A stretch of DNA of 64,000 nucleotides. Source: Brassica napus. Taxonomy: Eukaryota > Streptophyta > Magnoliopsida > Brassicales > Brassicaceae. The notes under the pieces are model-generated. The model saw only the letters and a program-made list of their open reading frames with translations. It had not been told where the DNA came from and searched no databases. The translations under genes were made by a program, and so were the position numbers. Shown piece after piece: positions 9,318 to 20,242 of this stretch (position 1 is the first letter of the stretch; each line of letters starts with the position of its first letter). The DNA lies in contig NC_063436.1 in assembly GCF_020379485.1 (NCBI RefSeq), forward strand, positions 30,006,423 to 30,070,422. Reading direction: 5' to 3'.

Positions 9318-11580
9318 TTATGGAAGCAGGGCATACTGTGGATCAGACTTCCTCATACGTGGAATATACTCATACAAAGGTGTCAACTCTCCTTTGTAGC
9401 TTATGCAAGCCCTCTTCAGATGTCCAGGTAGATCCGCAGCTTCAGTCACTGAAGCCAAACTACCGACGAACTCGGAAAGAATGTCTCCAAAATGCTGGGA
9501 GGCCTTTTTTAATTGACACAAGAACTCCAAATCAAGAATTTTTTTTTTGAAACTGTGGACTCATTCCAAGTACTAAAAACATGTAATCTTCTTACCTCTT
9601 TTGCAAATTCTGTGGGTAGAATGTCAACGGCCATGCATATTACACCATCACCATCCATGTCATGACAGTATGAATTGTTTGCAGGATTAAACCTAAAGAC
9701 ACTCATCGGCTCAACAAGTTTCATTTGATATCTAAAGTAAAAGACTACATATAAAGAAAGACCTTTCAAGGTTGAGATTTACCTAAAGAACGGGGAGTCA
9801 ATTGAAGTAGCTCGGTTAACAAACTCAATAGAGCCGCCGATGTCACAAGTTATATCACATATTCCCACTAGTGGACATCCTTTTGCTGCTAAATCTTGAA
9901 TCTGTTTGGTGCTCAGAAGACGGGGAAATTTCTTCTCCCAGTACATACAGTTTACTGCACAGAAAGTCAGCGTTAAGTACACGCTGGAGCTAGTGGAAAA
10001 TGAATTTCATATATATGTAAACTCATTAACTTTAAAGGCAAAAGAGAGCACAGGATGTACCAAGAACTGATGTATAGGGAGCGATGTTTTCGTGGAAAAC
10101 TGGATTGTAGTGTTCCGGGTGTGCATAATAGTCAGCCTGAAGATGAATAATAAAGAGTTAATAGTAGTGTAGCAAAAGTCACAGGCGTGGAGCTACGTTG
10201 TTAATAAAGTGTTACTTTGTCAAAGGACTTTGATGGATCTTGATGTTCAACCATGTCTTGGCTGGTAATGATACAGCCATATACTTGATGTACACGTTTT
10301 GTAGATTTTCCATTTTGGCTAATCCATTTGTCCTGTGTAGAAATATAAATTTCATTTCTCAAAAAAGAGCATAGTAATATTCAATACCCTGAAGCTACAC
10401 TTACTTTTACAAATAGATCAGGAAGCTGGCTCGGTTCTACAAAGGTGTGAGGAAGAAGCTTAAAGATTTCTTGTGCCCCAAGAGAAACTGCAAGATAAGA
10501 AAATTAGATGAGACATCCTCAGGCTTAGTAGTGCAGGAGAGGAACAAAGAAGTTACCATTTCCTGTTCCGGTGAAGACAAATACAAGAGGGCAGATTCCT
10601 GATGGCAGTCCCTGACTTGCAATCTCTTCACCAATAGCTATCACAGCAGCTTTTGCTGCAGCCAATGAGGAATACATATAGGATGAACCTAGCGAGAGGA
10701 AAGGCGTTGAGTATCCTAGACTTAGATATCCTGAATCAAACATTTCAAAAAATACATTCATCAACATCCAAAAAGAGAGCTTGTTGCTTTTGAAAAAAAA
10801 ACATGTTACTTGCAGCTTACTCTTTCCCAGTCCATGTAAGAAGTCAACAAGACCAGCTCTGCCTGCATATTTACCAAATGCCAGTAGTCTCCTCCCATGA
10901 TCTCCAACAATGAGCTCATAATCATACAACGTCACTCTCTCAGACAATATCTGCATTCCGGTTTCTAAGCATTCTTAGAGATTCTCTTTAAAGAGGACTA
11001 AAGAGAAGAAAGGATGAATGAAAACTGTTCTTACTTTATCTAACAAAGGCATGTTTTCTTCCTGTGCCTTGTGAGTGTGAGAAAAGAAAGCATATGCTCT
11101 CTCCGGAAGAATCATTTCTAGCTGCAACACACACAACACACTAAAACTCATAAACACACACACCAAAAAAAGTGTTATAACAAATACGAGAGAATAAGAT
11201 TGTTTAACTACCGTAGCGTGTCATACAAGATTCAATGCATACCTACAAAGTTATTTAGTAGATTCTTTTTTTTTATAAAGCAAGTTTCCTATTACCTTGG
11301 GTTGTTTGATACCGAGTATAAGACCACAATCAGACAAGTCATCAGAGATTTCACATCCGACATCTTCATACAAGGCATCATGATGGATACGCTTTCCAGA
11401 TGGCTGAACCAAAATTCGGGAAACGCCTGTTCGGTCTTTGCCACCGTGTAAAAGACGAGCGCAGTGAGACGGTGTCAACGGTGTTCTTCTTTCCCATTTG
11501 TTCACTGATTCAGCTAGAATCCCTACCACTCCATTCCCAAGCTTATTCTTCTGCATCTCCTCATCACCGCTTGAGTTCAT
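9318..11580 (-). CDS. Truncated LKR/SDH duplicate: intact LKR-only gene (monofunctional lysine-ketoglutarate reductase-like)
   Basis: Ten exons join into one frame of 468 codons: 11580-11296, 11121-11035, 10950-10821, 10730-10557, 10487-10405, 10332-10216, 10136-10061, 9954-9783, 9692-9596 and 9503-9318. All introns are GT..AG and phases fit. It covers the full LKR half that makes saccharopine from lysine and 2-oxoglutarate with NADPH. Landmarks are GNGVVGILAESVNKWERR, GDHGRRLLAFGKYAGRAG, FVFTGTGN, CDITCDIGGSIEF and YEYIPRMRKSDP. Then homology stops, seven foreign codons follow and a TAA ends it. The linker and the whole SDH half (more than half of the usual roughly 1060-residue enzyme) are absent. 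The last acceptor (AAAAAAG|GCC) is purine-rich and weak. It could be an expressed LKR or a young pseudogene; the clean frame favours recent or current constraint. Confidence 0.8.
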
Positions 11581-12772
11581 CTTTATGAGTTTATTATCTC
11601 TGTAAAGGATTAACCTCACACTCCCTGACAACGTTTAACATCGACACAACCATTAGATAACTCATAGAGGACTTACATACAGACATTAAAGCATCATATT
11701 CCGGAAGAAAACACAGAGAGTGATTGAGCTAAAGCTCTTGCAAGATCATTTACGACAAGGAATGTTCTACAAGAAGAAAATGAAGACTTACCTGATGATG
11801 TTGAACTGGTTTTGTCAAAAGATGGAAGCTTTCTAAGGTGAGTTTAGAACGGTAATAATACGTCCTTTTATAAGCTCAAAATTATAAAAATGATGATTAG
11901 TTGAACTGGTAATTGGCGTGTTGCCTTTCTTTTATGGAAAAAATATATTAATAGTATACCTTATATTAATAATAAATAATAATCTATTGTTTTAAATCAT
12001 GATATAAAAGAAAGAAAAACGTGGTCTTTTTATAATTATTTGTGTCACTAGATGTATTTGTTATATCATACTATATCATATAAAGTTTGTTTATAAAATA
12101 CACGAGGATGGCATAAACCAATCAATGCTATTGTAAAAAGTTGAATCTAAACTTTGTTGAAGACTAATAAAGTAAGTCATCGTTAAAAATTTATATAATT
12201 CAATAGAGGGAACAGTAAGAACACCTATCAAACACAGGCGGATAACGTGAACGATTTACCAACATGCAACAATAATCTTAGTAAACTACGAAAAGTCATT
12301 GTTAAAGGTTATTTATAGTGCTTTTGTAGTAGTATTACGCATGTAAACGACAGACAAAATTATACAAACGCAATAGACGTTAATACAAACTCAACGTGAG
12401 CAAGAAAATGTGGTAAAATTAATCTAAGATTTGTTATATAAAATGCACTAGCAAAATCTTTGTGATAAAATCCTATTATGTAATGCAATACACAATGACA
12501 AATGGATTAATTAACTACTATTTCGTTTATACAAAAATTACTATTTCAACTTTCAAGAGGAAGAAAAAGTAAGAAAGGGAGAACTTGTCCCGGAGAAGGT
12601 CGTCTTAATTTAGACGTGGTTTGATAGAGATAATGACGGAGTCTGCCCCAACGGAAAGTGTATTAGTGTATGAGAAGAAGAGAAACATACAAGAGAAGAG
12701 TGAATACGTTATTCTCTTGCTGTTTCCTACACTGAGATCACGACTCTTACTACTTCCCGTGTTCTCTACGTC
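11581..12772. other. Upstream region of LKR copy B
   Basis: AT-rich, partly aligned with 376-1622 and, beyond about 12160, with 6761 onward (the Helitron empty site lies near 12155-12173). It contains the probable 5'-UTR intron donor CAG|GTAAGT (11794-11786). No other gene is seen; the short openings from 12605 onward mostly overlap the retroposon that follows. Confidence 0.45.
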
Positions 12773-14012
12773 TAAACAGGCTGGTTTTCTTCTCGGCGAT
12801 TCCTCTTGCTCCCTCATCTGGTGGCCGGCGGTGGGTGTTTTTCCGTCGGTCCGCCACCCCTACTTTCTCCCCCTATCCAATTCCTCTCCCCGTTGTGCTA
12901 AGGGCTCTTCCCTTCTTCCTTGCTTCTCTTGCTCTGGTTCTCGCCGGATTGTTGCCAGATCCGGTGACAAAAACGATGTTTTGGGTGTGTCCCCAACGTC
13001 TCTGGAGAGAGGGCGAGGTCGTGATAGTCCGTATGTTTACAGGAGGCGCCGTCGATTTGGTAGATTTAGGGTTTGTCTTACGGTGGTTCTGGGTCAGTTT
13101 CGCCACGGGGGCGTGTCGGAATGAAGTGCGTCGCTGCTTCTTCTCCTCCGGCCTTCCGCCTCCTCTGCTTTCCCCTGTCTCCTCCTTCGGCCGCAAATTT
13201 AGAGCTTCCCGTCTTGTTCCCATGGTCTGAGATGAAACGGCGAGACTGAGGAGCTCGTTGGGAACCTCTTCCTTAGCTCAAGTGACAACAACCATGGATT
13301 CTATGGTGATATGTTCGACTCTCCCTTCCTGCTACCGACGTCATCTACTAGGGTTTGAGGACAACCGCGGTGGAGACTCACTTGCTCTTAGGTGGAGTTC
13401 TCTATCACCTTGTGGATACATGCTTTCAAGGAGAGTTATGCCTCCTTTTGTGCTTCATGCCCTCGTTCAAAGCTCCGACAAGATTGACTTTGTGCTCTTT
13501 CATGGTTTCTGCTGCATTTTGTGTGTCGCGTGGGCGGTTTTTGGAGCCAGTTGTACCGTCTACGCTTGACCGTAACTCGTGCTTCCTTGTGCGCAGTGTT
13601 GGTATGGCGGAGCTTTTGTCTCCGAGTCGAGATAGTTAGGTTGGTTGGTCGAGGTCCTCCTCCAGCGGAGCTCCGGGACGTAAGCCAGGCGCTTCCGTCG
13701 ATGCCTGCTCGGAGCCACTTCGGTGAATTCTCGACTGATTTTCCAGGTTATTCTCTTGCTTCCGCAAGAAGCGCTTTGAAGAGGGGTTTACATTGTTGTT
13801 TTACTTGATCTTACTACCTATTAATCTCCAAGTCCTCTTTGTTTGAGGCTTGGAATTAATCTTTGTGTATCCTAGTGGTTTTTTAATTTTTTTGCGGTCA
13901 CTAGGATCAGATCAGCTCTCTGCAGATTGTGGTTCAATTAAGTTTGTAACCAAACTTTCATTTCATCAATGATATTTACCATTTAGCAAAAAAAATAAAC
14001 AGGCTGGTTTTC
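12773..14012 (+). mobile_element. 1.2-kb non-LTR retroposon with 17-bp target duplications and poly(A)
   Basis: TAAACAGGCTGGTTTTC occurs exactly at 12773-12789 and 13996-14012. The insert (12790-13995) is GC-richer than its surroundings at the 5' side (rich in CCGGCGG and CTCC) and ends TTTACCATTTAGC followed by an A run. It has no reverse-transcriptase or ORF1 homology; the openings at 12621-13124, 12835-13230 and 13258-13569 match nothing I know. The 3' end resembles plant LINE tails, so it is best explained as an internally deleted, non-autonomous LINE mobilised in trans. A retroposed copy of an unknown transcript is the alternative. Confidence 0.75.
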
Positions 14013-14214
14013 GTCTGATTCAACAGACTATAAACTTGTTAAATTCCATAATAATCAAAAGTAATGGATAGATTGGGCTTTTGATTTGGATTTTAATTAA
14101 GCAATATCACATTTGCAGAAGTTGGGCTTAAGCTGTTGGCTCAAAACAAGCCCAAGTTCCTTTGTCCTGTCATCACGTGATGACTTGCATGTTTTCCTAC
14201 CTTTCTTTGTGTTA

Positions 14215-16425
14215 GGGCAACATTATTGGTTGGACTAACTTTTGTCCTTAGAATAAATTAGTATTATTTTTTACTTAGGGACAAATCCATAAGGACTTTT
14301 TTAACTTTGTTGATTATTGGTAGGACAAAAAATGTCCTTAGCATATTTTATAATATTTATTTCAATGTGTGATTAGATATGAAAAATACATTTTAAATTA
14401 ACTATAAAAAAGAAGGTTAACATTAAATTGAAAGAAAAATAGAATTACAACAAAAAAGAAATTTAAATGGAAACAAACATTTTATTAAATTCATAAAAAC
14501 TTATAAATTACATGTTATCTGGATGATGTCCGAATTTTACCCATATATTTTCAATCAAATCATATTTTAAATTATGATGGGTTTGTATATTGCGAACGCT
14601 CGTCCAACGATCCATTGTATTGCCGACCGGCGAAGGCATATTGACGGAAAATCTTTCCATATCACTTTCTTGAAATCCAGGAACCACATATTGTGTCCTT
14701 GATGCCCGTTCATCCTCCACAATCATATTATGGAGAATGATACATGCTCTCATAATATTTCCTATCTTGTGTTTATCCCATAAATTAGATGGATTTCTGA
14801 CGACGGCAAATCTAGCTTGCAGGACTCCAAAGGCACGTTCAACATCTTTCCGTACAGCTTCTTGCTTCTTCGCAAATAATGAATGTTTCTCAGTTTGTGG
14901 TAGACGGATAGATTGAATAAAAGTCGCCCAGTCAGGATAAATCCCATCAGTGAGATAATAGGCCAAATGGTACGTATGACCATTAACATAGAAGTTAACT
15001 TCTGGTGCTATTCCGTTAATAATGTCATCAAAAACTGGAGATCGATCAAGAATATTAAGATCGTTCATAGTACCTGGTGCTCCAAAAAAAGCATGCCATA
15101 TCCAGAGGTCGTAATCAGCCACCGCCTCCAACACAATTGTTGGTTTTTCGGTTCCTCGTGAATACATTCCTTTCCAAGCGGATGGACAATTCTTCCACTC
15201 CCAATGCATACAGTCGATGCTTCCAACCATTCCTGGAAATCCACGTTGTTCTCCTATATATAGTAGTCTTTGCAGATCCTCCGGTGTAGGACGTCTAAGG
15301 TATTGGTTGCCAAACAAGTGGATGATTCCGTTGGTAAAATGGTGCAAACATTTTCTTGCCGTGGTTTCACCAAGTCGGACATATTCGTCAACGGTATCAG
15401 CACCACCTAACTACAAAAGTACATCTCAGTTATTGTATATTACACAACCATAATTACCTATCTACAAGTGCATTAACTACTCTCCAAACTAGCCTTGCAA
15501 ACATAGTTGACACTCTGGTCACAATCAAAACAGACTCCACACTATGGTCACAGTCATCGTACAGACTCGACACTACCAAGAAATTGTGGCCTTGCAAACA
15601 AACTAGACGCCTTTAACTATTGTACAAACTACATTACTTGGTAGCTGAAGAGAAATAAGTTTACCTTCAAGTGTGGAGGAAATGGTTGTTTCTCTTTGAT
15701 CTCCTTGCTAATACAATCCTCGTGATCGAACCTCACATCACCTCACCTAATAAACTCGGAAACATAAGAACATACTTATCAGTTTCAAGAGTTAAACAAC
15801 AAATAATCCCTAAATCTACACGATAACATCACCAAATACAAATGAATCATTTATCATCAAAGACTAAAGAGACGACAATATAAATACCAAATCCCTAAAT
15901 CTATAGAAATTCAAGCAAATGATTCAAAGTATAAATACATGCAAATCCCTAAAATCACCCTTTCACCTTCGATTCGCAGCGATAAAGGTCGGGAGGAGAC
16001 GATCGAGGGGAGATCCATCTAGAGGAAGGAGACGGTCGGGAGGAGATGCGTCCAGAACAGATGCTCCAAAAGCTAACCGTCCAGAGGAGACGCTCGGGAG
16101 GAGATCCGTCGTTCTGTTATCGAATCGGGGGGAGATCCGTCGCCGGGAAGGAGATACGCCGTTGATGAGAGCTCTATCGCATTCTCTATCGCCGCGAGAG
16201 AGAAAGAGAAAGAAGTGAAAAGTTGATTCTCGATTCTTTTCGGTTTTGCCCAAACCAAAAGGCTTCCACCAATCTCTTCCCGACACGTATCACCTAAGGA
16301 CAAAAAAAAATATATGTTAGCGAACGACAAACCGCTCCCGTCCCAGCAATATTATATATTTTTTATTTAAATAAAATCAAATATAGCCTAACGACTTCCT
16401 CTATCATACCCCGATAATGTTGCCC
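14215..16425 (-). mobile_element. PIF/Harbinger DNA transposon, 2211 bp, TTA target duplication
   Basis: Termini are inverted repeats: GGGCAACATTATTGG at 14215 and CCGATAATGTTGCCC ending at 16425. TTA flanks both sides (14212-14214 and 16426-16428). Subterminal copies of AAGGACAAAA occur inside both ends. The host sequence on either side is continuous with copy A (about 7430-7470), which lacks the element. Inside is a partial DDE transposase; the right-hand 1 kb (15412-16425) holds no recognisable Myb-like second gene, so it is probably non-autonomous. Confidence 0.9.
14508..15411 (-). pseudogene. HARBI1-like DDE transposase, N-terminally truncated
   Basis: The frame from about 15411 to the TAA at 14510-14508 reads roughly 300 codons of a plant Harbinger transposase (DDE_Tnp_4). 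It starts in ADTVDEYVRLGETTARKC. The presumed catalytic acids are D in GSIDCMHWEW, D in YYLTDGIYPDW and E in KDVERAFGVLQARF, with LHNMIVEDER near the end. Family members begin some 60-100 residues earlier with a helix-turn-helix-like region; that part is not found upstream, where the sequence only offers an acceptor-like TTTTGTAG. No in-frame ATG precedes the conserved block, so I call it a truncated gene. Its DNA-binding N-terminus is probably lost. Confidence 0.8.
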
Positions 16426-16762
16426 TTACACATGCAAACCTTCTTCTGTTCTTCAAGTCAAGAATCAAGGGAGGAATGTTAGATTTTTGATTTTCCCAAT
16501 ACATTAACTGACACAGATCTCCAGATCGTATACGTCTCTCTATTTTGACTAACTTAAGATTATATGTGGACCGTTTAAAAGATGAGCGCAATTTAAGTGT
16601 TTTTCAAAGCTAGCACTTATATTCACAATTAACAAATAAAAGTACATCCGTGTAAGTTCTCTTGTGACAGAATGTGAAAACTTGAACATTGTTTTGGGTA
16701 TCATCGATATATGTGCAGCGACCTATAATTAGGTTTGGTCGACGGCTTTTTTCTTATAAATC
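16426..16762. repeat. Segmental duplication copy B, distal end
   Basis: Aligns with 7455-7747 of copy A; homology ends near 16735 at ACCTATAATTAGG. Non-coding. Confidence 0.65.
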
Positions 16763-16812
16763 AGGTTTTATATAGTTTTTTTTTTTTTTTGTAAACTAGG
16801 TTTTATATAGTT
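16763..16812 (-). mobile_element. Poly(T) micro-insertion with 15-bp target duplication
   Basis: AGGTTTTATATAGTT occurs at 16763-16777 and 16798-16812. The insert of 20 bases is a T run followed by GTAAACT, i.e. AGTTTAC plus poly(A) on the minus strand. It resembles the inserts at 497-551 and 1376-1422. Confidence 0.6.
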
Positions 16813-18940
16813 CTCTCTTAAAAGCTTCTAGGCATGAATTATCTATAGGTTAATTGAGGAGCATGGCTGGCCTGGGAACAAGTTCTGGGGATTGACTTTG
16901 CAATGGCACAATAGTCGATGCGAGAAGAGATTCCTCAACGAGGCTACAAAGTAGTATAGTGGTCCTATTCTTTGCTTTTGCACCTCTTTTTTCTTCTTTT
17001 CCATACATTTTTCTCACAAACAAAGAACTTTTATTCTTTCTTTTTTTTTTTCTGCATGTTTTGTGACTTCGCATTTACATCACCTAAGCAAATATATTAT
17101 GAACTGTAAGGTAAAAATACTTTTGAACAAATTTTTTTAATAGTTTATAAACTCCAAACTATATTGTGTCTGATTTTAAATCCCTTTCTATAGTAAATAT
17201 TCATAAACTCAAATAACATGTATTACCAGCAAAACTATTATAGTTTTTCTTTTTCCCAAAAAAGAACAATAGGCATGCATAACTACAAAAGCTTGTATTT
17301 CTGGATGAAGAATTCAACGCTAAGTTTGACAAATGTGACTTGATGCCAAAAAAAGAATTTTACTTGTCTGGTGGAGCTTAATACCTATACAAGAGAAAAC
17401 ACAAGCAAAAGAAAAAGTAGAAACTTTTAAATTTGTTATTCGAAAGATAAAACTGTTTAGAACAATACTAAAAGAAAAAGGAAAAGTAAAAGAAGACAAC
17501 CCACACGAATAGCCACTTTTGATAGAAGGTATTAGATGAGATAAGACAAGTGAAGAGAGGGCAGCTCCCAAGTCATAAGTCCTAACTAACTTTCTCTTTT
17601 GCTTTTCTGTTGGGTCTTTAAACCAGCCTTGGCCGTGGGGGTGTCTACTGCCTGTCTCCGTGCTCTAATTCTTCTATGTTTTTTTTTACTTTGATTTAAT
17701 GAAAATTAAAAAAATTAAATATCATGTTCCATTTCATTACCATCTGAATGCTGAGATATATAGAGGCACAACAGAGCCAATTTGTGAACTAGGAATTGTG
17801 CAACTATGTTTGGAAACAATAGGTCACAAAGCTCTTGTCAAATCATTATAGCAGGTTAGTTAGCAGCACTCTTCAAGCTGAATTATAAAGAAGTTCGTTG
17901 GCGGTAAGTTTTTGTTTTGTAAATTTTATTTTATTTTATTTTATTTCATTGTTATTTAAAGAAGGCCTCCACTACTAAATAACTCAGACGTGCTATTATT
18001 TCTTATTTTAATGCCCCACTCCACAATACTTTTTTTTACAAAATTGTTAAGTTTTTCTTATCATTAACATACATACACACATTACTATAATTAGATTAGT
18101 TATTCATGAGCATTCATGAGCATTTTTTATGAATGGAATCATGTGGAATTAGTTATTCATGAGCATTCCAGAAAAAAGTTACCAGTTAAGTGGAAAAAAT
18201 TAAAAAGTTGATTCCATTAATTCCTGTGGAATAACTGAAAAATTTTATGAATCACGTTAAAAACCATTCATAATAAAAAAGGTTGAGGAATAAAAGGAAT
18301 GCATGGAATGGATTAACTTAAATATAATTAAAAAATAAATACATATATCATTCCATTAATTCCTCAAATTATCTCTATTCCATTCCACTTTATTCCATTT
18401 ATTCCAATTCCATTTATTCCATTCATTCCTAAAATGAGTTACCAGTTACGGCCTATATTCAAAATAAAATTATAACAGGAAAATATGACTAATACAGATT
18501 AATAACTTTACAAGTTAGTCTATAAATTATATGGTTGTTATAACTATAATTTTTCTATTGACTATTATGATAAGTTTATTTATTTAACTAAAATTGTTTT
18601 CTTTAAGATATAGAGCTACTTAATTTTCATTACTTTTTATTAAAATACTTTTTCTGAATGTGTATACATACACATCCATTATTTTTCATTCAAACAATAA
18701 TATTCTTTAAAATAAATTCTGCCAAAATAAATAAGAAAAACTCATAAAAGAGAGAAATTATTTATTTATTATTTTATAACTTTGTTTTGGGAAGTGAACA
18801 ATTGAACAAGAAGCTACAACACAACCTTTCACTTTTTTCTATCTCTCTCTCTCCATACAGTTGTATTTTTGTGGATTGTCAACGCTCTCTGAAAGAGGAG
18901 CCAAAGAAGCTTCTTTCTCTCCCATCTTTAAAAAACAAAC
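16813..18940. other. AT-rich intergenic region upstream of the F-box gene
   Basis: No gene is supported. From 18090 to 18460 it is rich in ATTCC/GGAAT runs and short repeats such as TTATTCATGAGCATT (three times) and GTTACCAGTTA (twice, about 18178 and 18440). This may be an old MITE; I could not define its ends. Confidence 0.4.
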
Positions 18941-18950
18941 ATTTTTCACC

Positions 18951-18960
18951 ATTATATACT
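18951..18960 (+). promoter_or_regulatory. Possible TATA element of the F-box gene
   Basis: ATTATATACT lies about 100 bases before the ATG at 19058 and is followed by a CT-rich leader, a common plant promoter arrangement. Position only; no start-site data. Confidence 0.3.
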
Positions 18961-19057
18961 CACTTTTCTACTCTCTGCTTCACTTCACCACTCTCCTCCA
19001 CTTCAAGAATTGTCTCTCTCTACTTCACACTCTGTTTCTTGCTCTCCCCAAGATAAC

Positions 19058-20242
19058 ATGGGATTCTCAGCTGGTAAAAGAAAATCACGAGATGAAGCAG
19101 TCACCTTATCTGACCTCAACGACGACGTTTTGGAGAGAGTCCTCTCACACCTACCAACCTCCTCTTACTTCCGCATGACCTCCGTCTGCAAGAGATGGAA
19201 GTCCACCCAAACCTCAACAACCTTCAAGCTCGCTTGCTCTCGAGTCCTTTCTCGAGACCCTTGGTTCTTCATGATCGCTAAAGACTCCACCTCTTCCTCT
19301 TCTTCTTTCGTTTACGACTCCACAGAAAACGGCTGGAAAAACCTCAACCGCTCCCTCCTCCTCCGCCACCGCCGTGACTTCACCCCCGTAGCTTCCTCCG
19401 GCGGCTTGCTCTGCTTCCGCTCCTCTGTCTCCGGCGACTTCCTCCTCCGTAACCCCCTCACAGGATCCTCCATTGACCTTCCTTGTCAAGATGATAACAA
19501 ACCTCTCCAAGCTGTAGCCATGACCACCAGCTACAAGCTTGTTACAATCTCCGGCGATCTCCCAAACCTCTGTTTCAAGTTCTATGAGTCAAGTTCTTGT
19601 TCATGGAGCAAAGAGCTTGAGTTAGCTATGAAGAACAATACAGAGGACGGTGATGATACAGAAACAGTTTACTTTCTTAGCAAGTCAGGAAACGTCGTCG
19701 CAGCGAGTAACACTCTCCTTAGAATCCCTTCGAAGCAGTACTCTTCCGTTATAACCGTCAAAGACAATGTAGAAACCGTCTACTTTCTCACTTCTCACGG
19801 AACCATCATAGCGTGTGACCTCGCCAAAAGAAGCTTCACGCAGCTTCCCAAGCTTCTTCCTCCGTTTCTTGAGTATTCAATCGACTTGGTGGAATGTAAC
19901 GGAACCATGTTTGTGGTCCTTCTCTCTGAGTTTTACGAAAGCGCCAGCTTGAGGATCTGGAAGCTGGAGGACATGAGCTGGGTTCATGTCGGGATGTTGC
20001 CTCCTGCTATGTCTCATGAGTTGTACGGCAGAAAGGGGGACATAAACTGCGTTGGAGGAGCTGGTGGGAACAAGATACTTGTGTGCTTTAATGCGGATCT
20101 TCCTGAGGTGTGTTGTAGATACTTTGTGTATGATTTAGTTGGAGAAGAGTGGAGTGAGTTGCCAAGATGCTTTAAGGATGGAGAAGCGGTGGAGTTTGTT
20201 TCTGCACTTTCTTTCCAGCCTAGGATTGAAGCAACAGTTTGA
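19058..20242 (+). CDS. F-box protein, At4g33160-like
   Basis: Single-exon gene of 394 residues. The F-box is at about residues 12-55 (LSDLNDDVLERVLSHLPTSS, then FRMTSVCKRWKS), which would bind SKP1/ASK in an SCF ubiquitin ligase. The C-terminal part reads like the beta-propeller type of plant F-box proteins (FLLRNPLTGSSIDLP, later LRIWKLEDMSWVHVGMLPP, then YFVYDLVGEEWSELP), which would hold the substrate; the target is unknown. I chose ATG 19058 (MGFSAGKRKSRDEAV) because the upstream in-frame ATG at 19010 lies in the CT-rich leader and adds only low-complexity residues. Its place between LKR and the hydrolase agrees with Arabidopsis order. The At4g33170-like PPR gene expected after it is missing. 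Confidence 0.85.
   Translation: MGFSAGKRKSRDEAVTLSDLNDDVLERVLSHLPTSSYFRMTSVCKRWKSTQTSTTFKLACSRVLSRDPWFFMIAKDSTSSSSSFVYDSTENGWKNLNRSLLLRHRRDFTPVASSGGLLCFRSSVSGDFLLRNPLTGSSIDLPCQDDNKPLQAVAMTTSYKLVTISGDLPNLCFKFYESSSCSWSKELELAMKNNTEDGDDTETVYFLSKSGNVVAASNTLLRIPSKQYSSVITVKDNVETVYFLTSHGTIIACDLAKRSFTQLPKLLPPFLEYSIDLVECNGTMFVVLLSEFYESASLRIWKLEDMSWVHVGMLPPAMSHELYGRKGDINCVGGAGGNKILVCFNADLPEVCCRYFVYDLVGEEWSELPRCFKDGEAVEFVSALSFQPRIEATV

Noticed and set aside
12621..13808. Several overlapping openings of 95-167 codons on both strands
   Set aside because: They lie inside the retroposon with target duplications, overlap each other in different frames, are low in complexity (Arg/Ser/Leu) and match no family I know.
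15963..16330. Openings of 85-107 codons at the right end of the Harbinger element
   Set aside because: Purine-rich repeat DNA gives open frames in more than one register; no Myb-like or other domain could be seen.
17320..17571. 83-codon minus-strand opening upstream of the F-box gene
   Set aside because: Hydrophobic, AT-driven composition, no homology and no conserved context.
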